NCBI GenBank assembly: GCA_030432255.1
Contig: JAUIHS010000002.1
Span: 124,001-188,000 of the forward strand
DNA from: Phycisphaerae bacterium
GTDB lineage: Bacteria; Planctomycetota; Phycisphaerae; Phycisphaerales; UBA1924
DNA length: 64,000 nucleotides
Direction of reading: 5' to 3'
The notes beneath the pieces are model-generated. The model was not told where the DNA came from. It saw only the letters and a program-made list of their open reading frames with translations, and searched no databases. The position numbers and the translations under genes are program-made. Shown in pieces: positions 55,318 through 62,740 of this stretch; within the stretch, counting starts at the first letter, position 1, and every line of letters starts with the position of its first letter.

Positions 55318-56193
55318 ATGACCATGCTGAAGACAGCTCACGGTATCACTGCGCTCACACTCGCCGGCCTGACGGGACTTGCGTCCCTCGGTATCGCGGC
55401 CGCCACCCCTTCCTCGCTCACACCCGATGCGCCTCGCGTGCCGTTCGTACCGGATGAAATGCAGATCCTGGTGGAGGAAGTGCGCGATGCGCAGCGCAAG
55501 GGTGGGCTTGATGACCTCCGTGCCATCATCGAGTTCAGCGAGACACGCATGTTCCTCGAAGAGAACGCCACCGACGGCGACCTCGGTATCCAGTTCAAGT
55601 TCGACGGTGAAGACTGGGAACGGGTGCTGGTCTATGACCCCAACTGGCGCCGGATGGTCGATGTGCGCGTTCGCGGCCGCGCGCGTCAGATCGGCCTGAC
55701 CGAGATCCAGAGCGAGAGTGCGGAGCCCTCGTTTGAGGACATGCCTCGTGACGAGTTCCTCGCGCTCTTTCCGGAGGGCACGTTCTGGTTCTTCGGTGAG
55801 ACGATCGAGGGCGACCTGCTGGTTGGCGAAGCGGAACTGACACACGTGCTGCCTGATCAGCCGGTTGTCACTTCGCCGGAAGAAGATGACGAAGTCAGTG
55901 CCGACGACCCATTCACGGTGTCGTGGCTGCAGGATGACGATGACGAGGACGACAAGCGCGGCGTCGATGATGATGACGATGCAGTGATCGTCGCGTACCA
56001 GGTGATCGTCGAGAAGGACGAGGATGATGAGCGGTTGCGTGTCCTGACGGTCGACATGCTGCCCACTGACACTTCCGTGACGATTCCGGTCGGGTTCCTT
56101 GAGCCGGGGCGGGACTACAAGATCGAGGTGATTGCCGAAGAGGAGAGCGGCAACAAGATCATCACGGAGGTGCCATTCAGCACCGCTGAGTGA
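55318..56193 (+). CDS. Secreted acidic protein with fibronectin-like C-terminal domain
   Basis: The ATG at 55318 has AAAGGAG upstream and gives 291 residues. A signal peptide (ALTLAGLTGLASLGIAAA) leads a domain of about 140 residues that I do not recognise (contains GIQFKFDGEDWERVLVYDPN). The C-terminal domain (about 185-291) has a fibronectin type III-like layout, opening with PVVTSPEEDDEVS and ending YKIEVIAEEESGNKII. It is interrupted by runs of Asp and Glu (DDDDEDDKRGVDDDDD), which may bind calcium. The protein should be in the periplasm or outside. The gene converges with a zinc-ribbon protein gene, with 7 bases between stops. Confidence 0.75.
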   Translation: MTMLKTAHGITALTLAGLTGLASLGIAAATPSSLTPDAPRVPFVPDEMQILVEEVRDAQRKGGLDDLRAIIEFSETRMFLEENATDGDLGIQFKFDGEDWERVLVYDPNWRRMVDVRVRGRARQIGLTEIQSESAEPSFEDMPRDEFLALFPEGTFWFFGETIEGDLLVGEAELTHVLPDQPVVTSPEEDDEVSADDPFTVSWLQDDDDEDDKRGVDDDDDAVIVAYQVIVEKDEDDERLRVLTVDMLPTDTSVTIPVGFLEPGRDYKIEVIAEEESGNKIITEVPFSTAE

Positions 56194-56200
56194 GCCGCAG

Positions 56201-56821
56201 TCAGGACTCTGCTGCTTCCACTCCCCGGGCGCGGTCCGAAGGGGCCCCGCCTGGTTTCCCCATGTCGGCGAGACTCCGGTCACGCAGAATGACCGCGCGG
56301 GTCCACAGACGCGCGATGCGCGGGATGTACACCTCCGCGAGCGGGCGCTGAGGCTCCAGCGTGAGATCGAGGATGCGGCGGTTCACCTCCGAGTCGTACG
56401 CCACGCCGCACTCCGGGCAGCGGCCGCGGCCGACACCTTCGGTCAACGGGTGCATGCACCAGAGGCACTTCATGCGATCGCTGCGCAGGAGGTGGCGTCG
56501 TCGTCGGAGAGCCAGCAGGGCTTGGAAGAGGGCGAAGAGCACGATGCCGAAGGTCAGTGCCGTGACGAGGAGTTGCATCAATGCGCCGGTACCGACGAGG
56601 CCGGTGAATGGGGCTGCAAGGAAAGACAGCGTGAGGGGGCCGAAGATCAGGCTGATGGCCATGAGATTCCCGGAGCGGGTGATCATTGACCAGAAGCGCT
56701 GAGTCGCGGACCAGCGCGGGTCGCATGGCGCGAGGCGCCCCATCCACGACTCGCGTGCCAGCCACAGGACCTCGTTGCGGGTGCGTCGATTCATCGGCTC
56801 GAACTTGTCTCCCCGGAACAT
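56201..56821 (-). CDS. Membrane protein with zinc ribbon (CxxC...CxxC)
   Basis: From the ATG at 56821 the product has 206 residues. Two membrane segments lie at about 45-70 and 72-100, followed by a cytoplasmic zinc ribbon (CLWCMHPL ... GRCPECG) and a charged C-terminus. No family is recognised. The neighbouring upstream gene at 56859 is a smaller protein with the same layout, so they may be partners. Longer starts overlap the upstream gene and are rejected; an ATG at 56794 is possible. Confidence 0.7.
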   Translation of the reverse strand: MFRGDKFEPMNRRTRNEVLWLARESWMGRLAPCDPRWSATQRFWSMITRSGNLMAISLIFGPLTLSFLAAPFTGLVGTGALMQLLVTALTFGIVLFALFQALLALRRRRHLLRSDRMKCLWCMHPLTEGVGRGRCPECGVAYDSEVNRRILDLTLEPQRPLAEVYIPRIARLWTRAVILRDRSLADMGKPGGAPSDRARGVEAAES

Positions 56822-56858
56822 GCGCCATTCCGACCGGGGGCGCGACAAGCCGGCGCGA

Positions 56859-57194
56859 TCAGAGTTGCCCGTGGTGGTCGCGCACGTTCTCAGACCAACT
56901 CGTCTCATGCTCATGTCCACAGGTGCCGCAGACGTACCGGATGGGGCTCGATCCAGCAGGCCGTGCCGTACCGCCGCACCCTTCGGTCGGGCATCGCGCC
57001 CCGATGAATCGGCGGAACACAAGTCGCGGGACTGTCAGCGTCACGATGAGCAGGCCCAGCATGATCGCCGCCATGAGCGGAAGTCCGATCGGGAATGGTT
57101 GACCAACCCACAGCCAGATGGCGACGACAGCCGCAGCGATGAACGCGAGGAACTCCCAGATGAACATGATGGTGAGATGCAGTCGGATGGACAT
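56859..57194 (-). CDS. Small membrane protein with C-terminal zinc ribbon
   Basis: The ATG at 57194 has GAGGAGG close by and gives 111 residues. Two membrane segments (about 8-32, 37-60) are followed by a zinc ribbon with two Cys pairs (CPTEGC and CGTC) and a His-rich end (GHEHETS). It lies 37 bases upstream of another zinc-ribbon membrane protein on the same strand. Function is unknown. The start is well supported by the ribosome binding site. Confidence 0.75.
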   Translation of the reverse strand: MSIRLHLTIMFIWEFLAFIAAAVVAIWLWVGQPFPIGLPLMAAIMLGLLIVTLTVPRLVFRRFIGARCPTEGCGGTARPAGSSPIRYVCGTCGHEHETSWSENVRDHHGQL

Positions 57195-57273
57195 GAGACC
57201 TCCTCAGACATTGTTCCGAAGTCGGTCGTCTGGCTTTCTGCTGCAACGCGGCAGTGGCTCACAGGTCGGGCCG

Positions 57274-58689
57274 TCAGCCTCCGAGCGTGATGATGGCCAG
57301 CGTGACGAGCGCGCAGTTATGCATGGCGTGGCCGACCATGCTGGGGATGATGCTGCCTCGGAACTCGCGCAGCAGGGCCAGCACGATGGCGATGCTCATC
57401 AGTCCCGGAATGGTTGCGAAGCCCTGTGGGTGAACCGCCGCGAAGATGAAAGCGACGAGCACGGCTGAAAGAAGCATGCCCATGCCACGTCGGAGGTGAT
57501 GGTAGAGCGCGCCTCGGAAGATGAGTTCCTCGGAGACAGGAGCCCAGACGCAGGCGAGCAGGTAGATCATGGCGAAGACCAGGAGCGAGTCTTCCCCGGC
57601 CAGCATGTCAATAGCTGGATGGCTCGGCTGTGCGTCTGTCAGGCTGCTCGCGATGAGCGTGAGCACCAGGCCCACTGCGATGATCGGAATACCTGCGAGG
57701 TATCCGATGACTCCCCAGCCGATCTCACGGAACAGACCCGTACCGGTGTGCAGCCCGATGGCGTTCTTCACATGGGACCAGGGCCGACGGCGGAGCAGCG
57801 GCCAGACAATCGGGATCGGCGTGAGCGCCCACTGCGCACCCATCAGGATCATGCCGACAGCAGGACTGTCGCCCGCCGCGAGTTCGACGAGTTGCATGCC
57901 CAGGAATCCAAGCAGGAAGAGCGCCATGGCTTCGAGGTAGACGGGGTCGCGCGCTGGCAGGTCAGCCACGCTCTTCGGGTAGCGGGGCTTGATCTTGCCG
58001 AAGGCGAGGAAGATGATCGCAAGGACAAAGAGCACCAGCCCCACGAGGCTGGCGAGTCCTACGCCGGAGATGACGGCAACGGTTGCAACGGCCCGGGAGA
58101 CGGCGGCTTCGACGAGCGCCTTACGTTCCGGGCTTTCGGGTTGATTCCAGGTGGTGGCGAGTGAGCCGGCCCAGCCGTGCCGTTCCCGGAGTCCGTCGGC
58201 TTCGTCCAGCGTGATGTTTCCGTCGGTGTAGATGTCTCGGAGGGCCTGCAAGTCCTGAGCGAACTCGATCGGCCAGGGTTCGGCGCGTGATGCCTCGGCC
58301 GCCGCGATCTCATCGAGGATCTCGATGGCGGCTTCCGGGCCGAGCAGTTCGGCGATAGGCGGGGCGCTGCGGAACCTCGAGAGTTCGTCGTTGGCGAAGG
58401 TCCGGATCTGGGCCGCGGCGACTGGCGGCGTTGAGAGTGCGGAGGCAAACGGCTCGCCGAGGTTCTCACCGAGCCACTCCATGCCGAGTGCATTCCGGGC
58501 GGTCATCTGCAGTTGGGCGTTCTGGTGGGAGGCCGGGTCGGCGAGAACGTCCTTTTCCTCGGGCGGTGCCGCCATGACATTGAGCGCGATGATCGCGGCA
58601 GCGCAGACCGTGATGGTGGTCCACAGGAGAAACGGCCGCCATGATTTTGGTTTTTGATCGGTCTGATTTGTCGTCGCTGCTTCGGTCAT
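57274..58689 (-). CDS. CPBP-family intramembrane metalloprotease
   Basis: The ATG at 58689 gives 471 residues. After one membrane segment (about 20-40), an extracytoplasmic domain of about 140 residues contains an EF-hand-like loop (TDGNITLDEADGL). The C-terminal part has about eight membrane segments with the Abi/CPBP motifs: EELIFRG (Glu-Glu-x3-Arg), HPQGF and the final GHAMHN. These residues form the metal site of CAAX-type proteases (PF02517). Targets are not known. Frames upstream of 58689 continue to 59859 but run antisense to rplM and rpsI and are rejected. No clear ribosome binding site is seen. Confidence 0.88.
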   Translation of the reverse strand: MTEAATTNQTDQKPKSWRPFLLWTTITVCAAAIIALNVMAAPPEEKDVLADPASHQNAQLQMTARNALGMEWLGENLGEPFASALSTPPVAAAQIRTFANDELSRFRSAPPIAELLGPEAAIEILDEIAAAEASRAEPWPIEFAQDLQALRDIYTDGNITLDEADGLRERHGWAGSLATTWNQPESPERKALVEAAVSRAVATVAVISGVGLASLVGLVLFVLAIIFLAFGKIKPRYPKSVADLPARDPVYLEAMALFLLGFLGMQLVELAAGDSPAVGMILMGAQWALTPIPIVWPLLRRRPWSHVKNAIGLHTGTGLFREIGWGVIGYLAGIPIIAVGLVLTLIASSLTDAQPSHPAIDMLAGEDSLLVFAMIYLLACVWAPVSEELIFRGALYHHLRRGMGMLLSAVLVAFIFAAVHPQGFATIPGLMSIAIVLALLREFRGSIIPSMVGHAMHNCALVTLAIITLGG

Positions 58690-59034
58690 GGTGGGAAGTC
58701 TATCGGCTGGATCGAGTTGAAGAATCCGGCGGTGGTCTGTTGCGTGACCGATCCGGGACACGCACGGCGGTTGACACGGGCGTTGGTCCTGATACGCTCT
58801 TCGGTCCCGCGTCGGTCGGTGGGTTCCGGGACTGGCTGAGAATGGCCGGCAGGCGGGTTCAATCTGATGACTGCGTTCGTGCCAAGTGCCCGGGTTTTCG
58901 GGCTCCGGCGGACGACGGATCGGCCGCATCGGCGGCGGGATCCGGGACCTGCGGTTGCTGGAGTGCAACAGGCGGGATGGATGATCGTTTCGCGTCCGCA
59001 CCTTGCGGGCGACTGACAAGAAAGGGGACGCCGA
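58690..59034. other. 345-base region holding the long leader of rplM
   Basis: The region between the divergent CPBP and rplM genes holds a good promoter at 58771-58798. The transcript would have a leader of about 230 bases before the rplM ATG. The leader is GC-rich with many short stems, for example around 58990-59015 (CGTCCGCACCTTGCGGGCG), and could hold an L13 autoregulatory structure; this is not shown. Confidence 0.5.
58771..58798 (+). promoter_or_regulatory. rplM: Probable promoter of rplM-rpsI
   Basis: TTGACA (58771-58776), 16 bases, TACGCT (58793-58798). The pair has the same spacing as the promoter at 32783. It is the only good candidate before the ribosomal operon. Confidence 0.65.
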
Positions 59035-59469
59035 ATGCGTCAGACATACTTCGCCAAGCCGGGCGAGGTCGAGAAGCAGTGGCACATCGTTGATGGCGAT
59101 GGCCAGCGTCTTGGCCGTATGGCGACTCAGATCGCCACTGTCCTGATGGGCAAGCACCGCCCGGATTACACGCCGCACATCGACACCGGTGATTTCGTGA
59201 TCGTGACGAACGCCGCGAAAGTGACGATGACGGGCAAGAAGCTCGATCAGCGCATCAAGACGAGCTACTCGGGTTATCCCGGTGGTCTTCGCGCTGTGAC
59301 TTATCGTGAGTTGATGGACCGTCGGCCCGAGTTCGTGGTTGAGGATGCGGTTCGCCGCATGCTTCCCAAGGGTCGTCTTGGTCGTCAGATGCTGAAGAAG
59401 CTGAAGGTGTACCGTGATGATGCTCATCCGCACTCCGCTCAGCAGCCCGTCGAGATGACGCTCGCGTAA
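59035..59469 (+). CDS. rplM: 50S ribosomal protein L13
   Basis: The product has 144 residues, normal for L13. It has [20 protein letters not shown] near the start, [17 protein letters not shown] in the middle, and [20 protein letters not shown] near the end, all conserved. L13 is an early assembly protein of the 50S subunit. The ATG at 59035 follows AAAGGGG. rpsI follows after 43 bases, the usual bacterial pair. Confidence 0.97.
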   Translation: MRQTYFAKPGEVEKQWHIVDGDGQRLGRMATQIATVLMGKHRPDYTPHIDTGDFVIVTNAAKVTMTGKKLDQRIKTSYSGYPGGLRAVTYRELMDRRPEFVVEDAVRRMLPKGRLGRQMLKKLKVYRDDAHPHSAQQPVEMTLA

Positions 59470-59512
59470 TCCACCCAGAACCACGCACACCCGTCTGGGT
59501 GAAGGAATAAGC

Positions 59513-60070
59513 ATGAACGAAGAGAACACTCCCACGACTGAAACCACGGCGATGAGCGCCTCCGAGTCGGCGGCCGAGCTTGCCAAGGGCATCGATCTCG
59601 GCACCGAGTCGGCTGAGGCCACTGCTGTGGAAACGCGTCCCGCGCCGGAGCCGGGTCGTCCTGATGCACACGGCTGGTACTGGGCGACGGGTCGTCGCAA
59701 GACCGCCGTCGCTCGCGCCCGCATCAAGCCTGGCAACGGCGAAGTCAAGATCCAGGTGGCGCGCAAGAAGTTCAAGACCGTCGACGAGTACTTCACCGAG
59801 CCGCGCGACCGCACCGATGTCGTCGCGCCCCTCAAGGTGACTGATACGCTGGGCCGCATGGACGTCGTCTGCCGCGTGGACGGCGGCGGCTACATGGGCC
59901 AGGCCCAGGCGATCCGCCTCGCCGTGGCCCGCGCTCTCAAGAAGTACGATCCCTCGCTGGAAAGCGTGCTTCGCGACAACGACTACCTCACTCGCGACCC
60001 CCGCGAGGTGGAACGCAAGAAGTACGGCCAGGCTGGTGCCCGCCGTCGCTTCCAGTTCTCCAAGCGTTGA
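59513..60070 (+). CDS. rpsI: 30S ribosomal protein S9 with N-terminal extension
   Basis: S9 has its tail near the P-site tRNA. The product has 185 residues, about 55 more than usual. The core starts near residue 56 (YWATGRRKTAVARARIKPG) and ends with the conserved basic RRRFQFSKR. The extra N-terminal part is acidic and Thr/Ser/Glu-rich and looks disordered. The ATG at 59513 has GAAGGA upstream. It is the second gene of the L13-S9 operon and is followed by a terminator at 60112. Confidence 0.97.
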   Translation: MNEENTPTTETTAMSASESAAELAKGIDLGTESAEATAVETRPAPEPGRPDAHGWYWATGRRKTAVARARIKPGNGEVKIQVARKKFKTVDEYFTEPRDRTDVVAPLKVTDTLGRMDVVCRVDGGGYMGQAQAIRLAVARALKKYDPSLESVLRDNDYLTRDPREVERKKYGQAGARRRFQFSKR

Positions 60071-60111
60071 TCGAACGATTTCGATCGACTCCCTGCAATG
60101 CAGATCGCACA

Positions 60112-60141
60112 CGCCGACATCTCCGGATGTCGGCGTTTTTT
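60112..60141 (+). terminator. Intrinsic terminator of rplM-rpsI
   Basis: A perfect 10-pair stem (60112-60121 with 60126-60135) with loop TCCG is followed by six T (60136-60141). Confidence 0.92.
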
Positions 60142-60147
60142 GTCTCA

Positions 60148-60275
60148 GGATCGGGGACATGGGAACCGGAATCGGCTGCTCCGATAATGCTGCTGTCGGC
60201 AGCGTACGAGCGGAGACCCCTGCGGGACTCTGTTGCAGGCAAGCACGCCCGTTTCCCACCTCCCATTCCCCGACT
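60148..60275. repeat. G-rich word pair after the rpsI terminator
   Basis: GATCGGGGACATGGGAA (60149-60165) has a partly complementary copy, TTCCCACCTCCCATTCCCCGA (60252-60272, in part). The arms are about 85 bases apart. It is similar in style to the pair at 53329. Confidence 0.45.
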
Positions 60276-60352
60276 CACGCAACAGGACACGACGAACGGA
60301 CGAAGAGTGTTCCAGTTGGCATCCGTTCTGTGGACAGACGACGGAGGAGAGT

Positions 60353-61849
60353 ATGAGACGGTTCATCGTGGTCTGGGTGTTGCTGTGTGGTCCGGTATTC
60401 GCCGGGGATCTCGTGCCTCCGGCCGGACCCGTCACGCCGACCATGAAATCGCTGGACGAGGTCGAGCCGCGGCGAGCGATCGCCTCGCTGCCGTTCGTCA
60501 TTGACGAACCGGGTTCGTGGTACGTGACTTCCGGACTGACCCTTGCGGAACCGGGCGACGGCATCACGATTGATGCTGACGGTGTGGTCCTGGATCTCAG
60601 TGGCTTCACGATCGATGGCGCCGGCATCGGCAGCGAGGGGATCCGCGTTGCCAGCGAGGGGCCGGTCACGATCCGCAACGGTGTTGTTCGCGGCTTCCTG
60701 AACGGCGGGATCTACAACCCGATGTCGAACGCAGCGCTGATTGAGGGCATTCACGCACTGGACAACTGCGCGGAGGGCATTGCCACGCTGGGTGGGATCA
60801 TCCGGAACTGTACCGTGCGGGACAACGGCATCGGGATCTCATGGGAGCGCGGGGCAGTGATCAGCGATTGTGTTGCTCGGCACAACGGGATTGGGTTCCA
60901 GGGCGGCGATGGCGCGGCGATCTCCGACTGCACGGCGGTGGACAGTGGCATGGACGAAGCGCGCGCGCCGCTGGAAGGAGTGGCGCCCCGAATCGGAGCG
61001 CGAGGCGGTGGAACGGCCATCGGGTTCCGTGTCGGCAACTCGTGCACGCTGACGGGATGCGTGGCGATGGACAATGGCCGCTACGGCATCTTCGGTGAAC
61101 TGGGCGTGATGATGCAGCGGTGCAGCGTTACCGGAAACGGCGCTCTCTCTCCGGGTGCGGGGATCTTTCTCGGGCGCTCGGCGGTCCTGACGGACGTCGT
61201 TGCATCGGACAACACGGGCAACGGGATTGAGACGGAGAACAGCGCGGTCGTCACACAGTGCACCGTTGAGAACAATGCAGGCGAGGGCATTCTGACGGCG
61301 GACGCTTCCACCATCCGAGGCTGCACGGCCCGTGACAACACCGGGACCGGCATCATCACCGGCGACATCGCAACCGTGGCTCAGTGCACGGCTTTCAACA
61401 ATGGTGATGAGGGGATTGCGATCAATGCTTCCAGCCGCGCCGTGGACTGCACCGTGCAGGAGAGCGGGCGTCACGGGATCTTCACATCGATCTACTGTGA
61501 AGTGACAGACTGCAATGTCATTCGCAGCGGCCAGCATGGCATCTTCACCCAGAGCAACTGCCTGGCGATCGGGAACAACTGTCAGGCGAACGGGACATCC
61601 ACGGTTGGGCATGGCCTCCACGTCATCGGTTCGAACGCCCGCATCGAGCAGAATCACTGCGTCGGCAATGACATCGGCATCCGCGTGCAGTTCGGGGACA
61701 ACTACATCTTCCGGAATACCTGCCGCGGCAACGGCGTCTTCCCCGCGAACCAGTACGACATTGATACCGGCAACTTCGTGGGACCTCTGGTTGAGTCGCC
61801 GGACGATCCCGCGGCCACTGCATGGGCGAACTTCACGGATCTGCCGTAG
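60353..61849 (+). CDS. Secreted parallel beta-helix protein
   Basis: The ATG at 60353 has GGAGGAG upstream and gives 498 residues. A signal peptide (IVVWVLLCGPVFA) leads a short N-terminal part, then a right-handed parallel beta-helix built from about 15 repeats of 20-24 residues. Repeats show as ISDCVARHNGIGFQG, VTQCTVENNAGEGIL, IRGCTARDNTGTGI and the like. Such helices occur in polysaccharide-degrading or binding proteins and in NosD-like proteins; the catalytic type cannot be told. The start at 60353 was preferred over an upstream open frame. The 3' end overlaps that of the convergent hydrolase by 17 bases. Confidence 0.85.
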   Translation: MRRFIVVWVLLCGPVFAGDLVPPAGPVTPTMKSLDEVEPRRAIASLPFVIDEPGSWYVTSGLTLAEPGDGITIDADGVVLDLSGFTIDGAGIGSEGIRVASEGPVTIRNGVVRGFLNGGIYNPMSNAALIEGIHALDNCAEGIATLGGIIRNCTVRDNGIGISWERGAVISDCVARHNGIGFQGGDGAAISDCTAVDSGMDEARAPLEGVAPRIGARGGGTAIGFRVGNSCTLTGCVAMDNGRYGIFGELGVMMQRCSVTGNGALSPGAGIFLGRSAVLTDVVASDNTGNGIETENSAVVTQCTVENNAGEGILTADASTIRGCTARDNTGTGIITGDIATVAQCTAFNNGDEGIAINASSRAVDCTVQESGRHGIFTSIYCEVTDCNVIRSGQHGIFTQSNCLAIGNNCQANGTSTVGHGLHVIGSNARIEQNHCVGNDIGIRVQFGDNYIFRNTCRGNGVFPANQYDIDTGNFVGPLVESPDDPAATAWANFTDLP

Positions 61850-62666
61850 CGAGTGTCAAGTCGATCAGTCGCCGGATACCCTGGCGGATCACGGCTTGTT
61901 CGGTCCAGGGAATGAAGTGATTCCCATCATCAACGATCATGACCTCGACGTATGCATTTGTCATGAACTCGAGCATGTAGTCGACATTCTCAACAGGAAC
62001 GAGACGATCCCGCTCCCCGTGGATGATCAGGACCGGACAGGTGATCTGCGACAGCAGCGGTGCCAGTCGCTCGGCTTCCTGCTTCGCATCGAGAACCTCG
62101 GCATTGGAGTTGCGGAGAGATCGCGGCAGCGCCCAACGAATGAGCATCCATTCGCAGACATGGTTGTACCACCGCAACCGTTCCAGTTCCGGATCGAGGG
62201 ATCCCGCGATGATCACGAGTCCTGCGATCTGCTCGGGGTACATCGCGGCGGCGTGCGCGACGATGGGTCCGCCGAGTGAGTGACCGACGAGTATGGTGCC
62301 GCGGCCGTCCCGCGTGACGAGCAGTGCTTCAAGGATCCGGGCCTGCTCTTCGAAGCTCGTGAGCGGAGCGAGCGGCGTTGTCTCTCCGAAACCGGGCCGG
62401 TCGTACGAGACATGCTCGAAGCCGGGTTCCGGCTCCAGCAGGTAGTCGCGCATGGTTGATGCAGAACTCGGTGTGCCGTGCACGTAGACGATGCGCGGTG
62501 CGTGCGCGTCGCCCGCGACGAGATAGGACACGCTCCACTCGGTGTCATCAATCGTGACATTGATCTGCCTGCGGGGCAGGCCGGCGTCGTCGAGGTTGTA
62601 GCAGCCGATCGGTCCGGCAAGGAGGGTTGCCACGGCGAAGATCGCACCCATGGCAACTCGCTGCAT
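61833..62666 (-). CDS. Alpha/beta hydrolase, lipoprotein
   Basis: The ATG at 62666 gives 277 residues. A lipoprotein signal ends in AGPIGC. The fold follows with HGTPSSAST (oxyanion side), YDRPGFGET, the nucleophile elbow GHSLGG (Ser), GERDRLVPVENV with the likely acid and GNHFIPW with the catalytic His. It should be an esterase or lipase-like enzyme tethered outside the cytoplasm. Substrate is not known. The frame is open upstream to 62828, but the lipobox favours 62666. It overlaps the convergent beta-helix gene by 17 bases. Confidence 0.9.
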   Translation of the reverse strand: MQRVAMGAIFAVATLLAGPIGCYNLDDAGLPRRQINVTIDDTEWSVSYLVAGDAHAPRIVYVHGTPSSASTMRDYLLEPEPGFEHVSYDRPGFGETTPLAPLTSFEEQARILEALLVTRDGRGTILVGHSLGGPIVAHAAAMYPEQIAGLVIIAGSLDPELERLRWYNHVCEWMLIRWALPRSLRNSNAEVLDAKQEAERLAPLLSQITCPVLIIHGERDRLVPVENVDYMLEFMTNAYVEVMIVDDGNHFIPWTEQAVIRQGIRRLIDLTLATADP

Positions 62667-62740
62667 GACGATCACGCTCCCGCCGTCGCCGGTTTGCGGT
62701 TGAACTGGCGCCGACGTGGGGCGACTTCGATGGGGCGGCC

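Noticed and set aside
58690..59859. N-terminal extension of the CPBP protease frame up to 59859
   Set aside because: It would run antisense through rplM and into rpsI; the ATG at 58689 starts a normal membrane segment.
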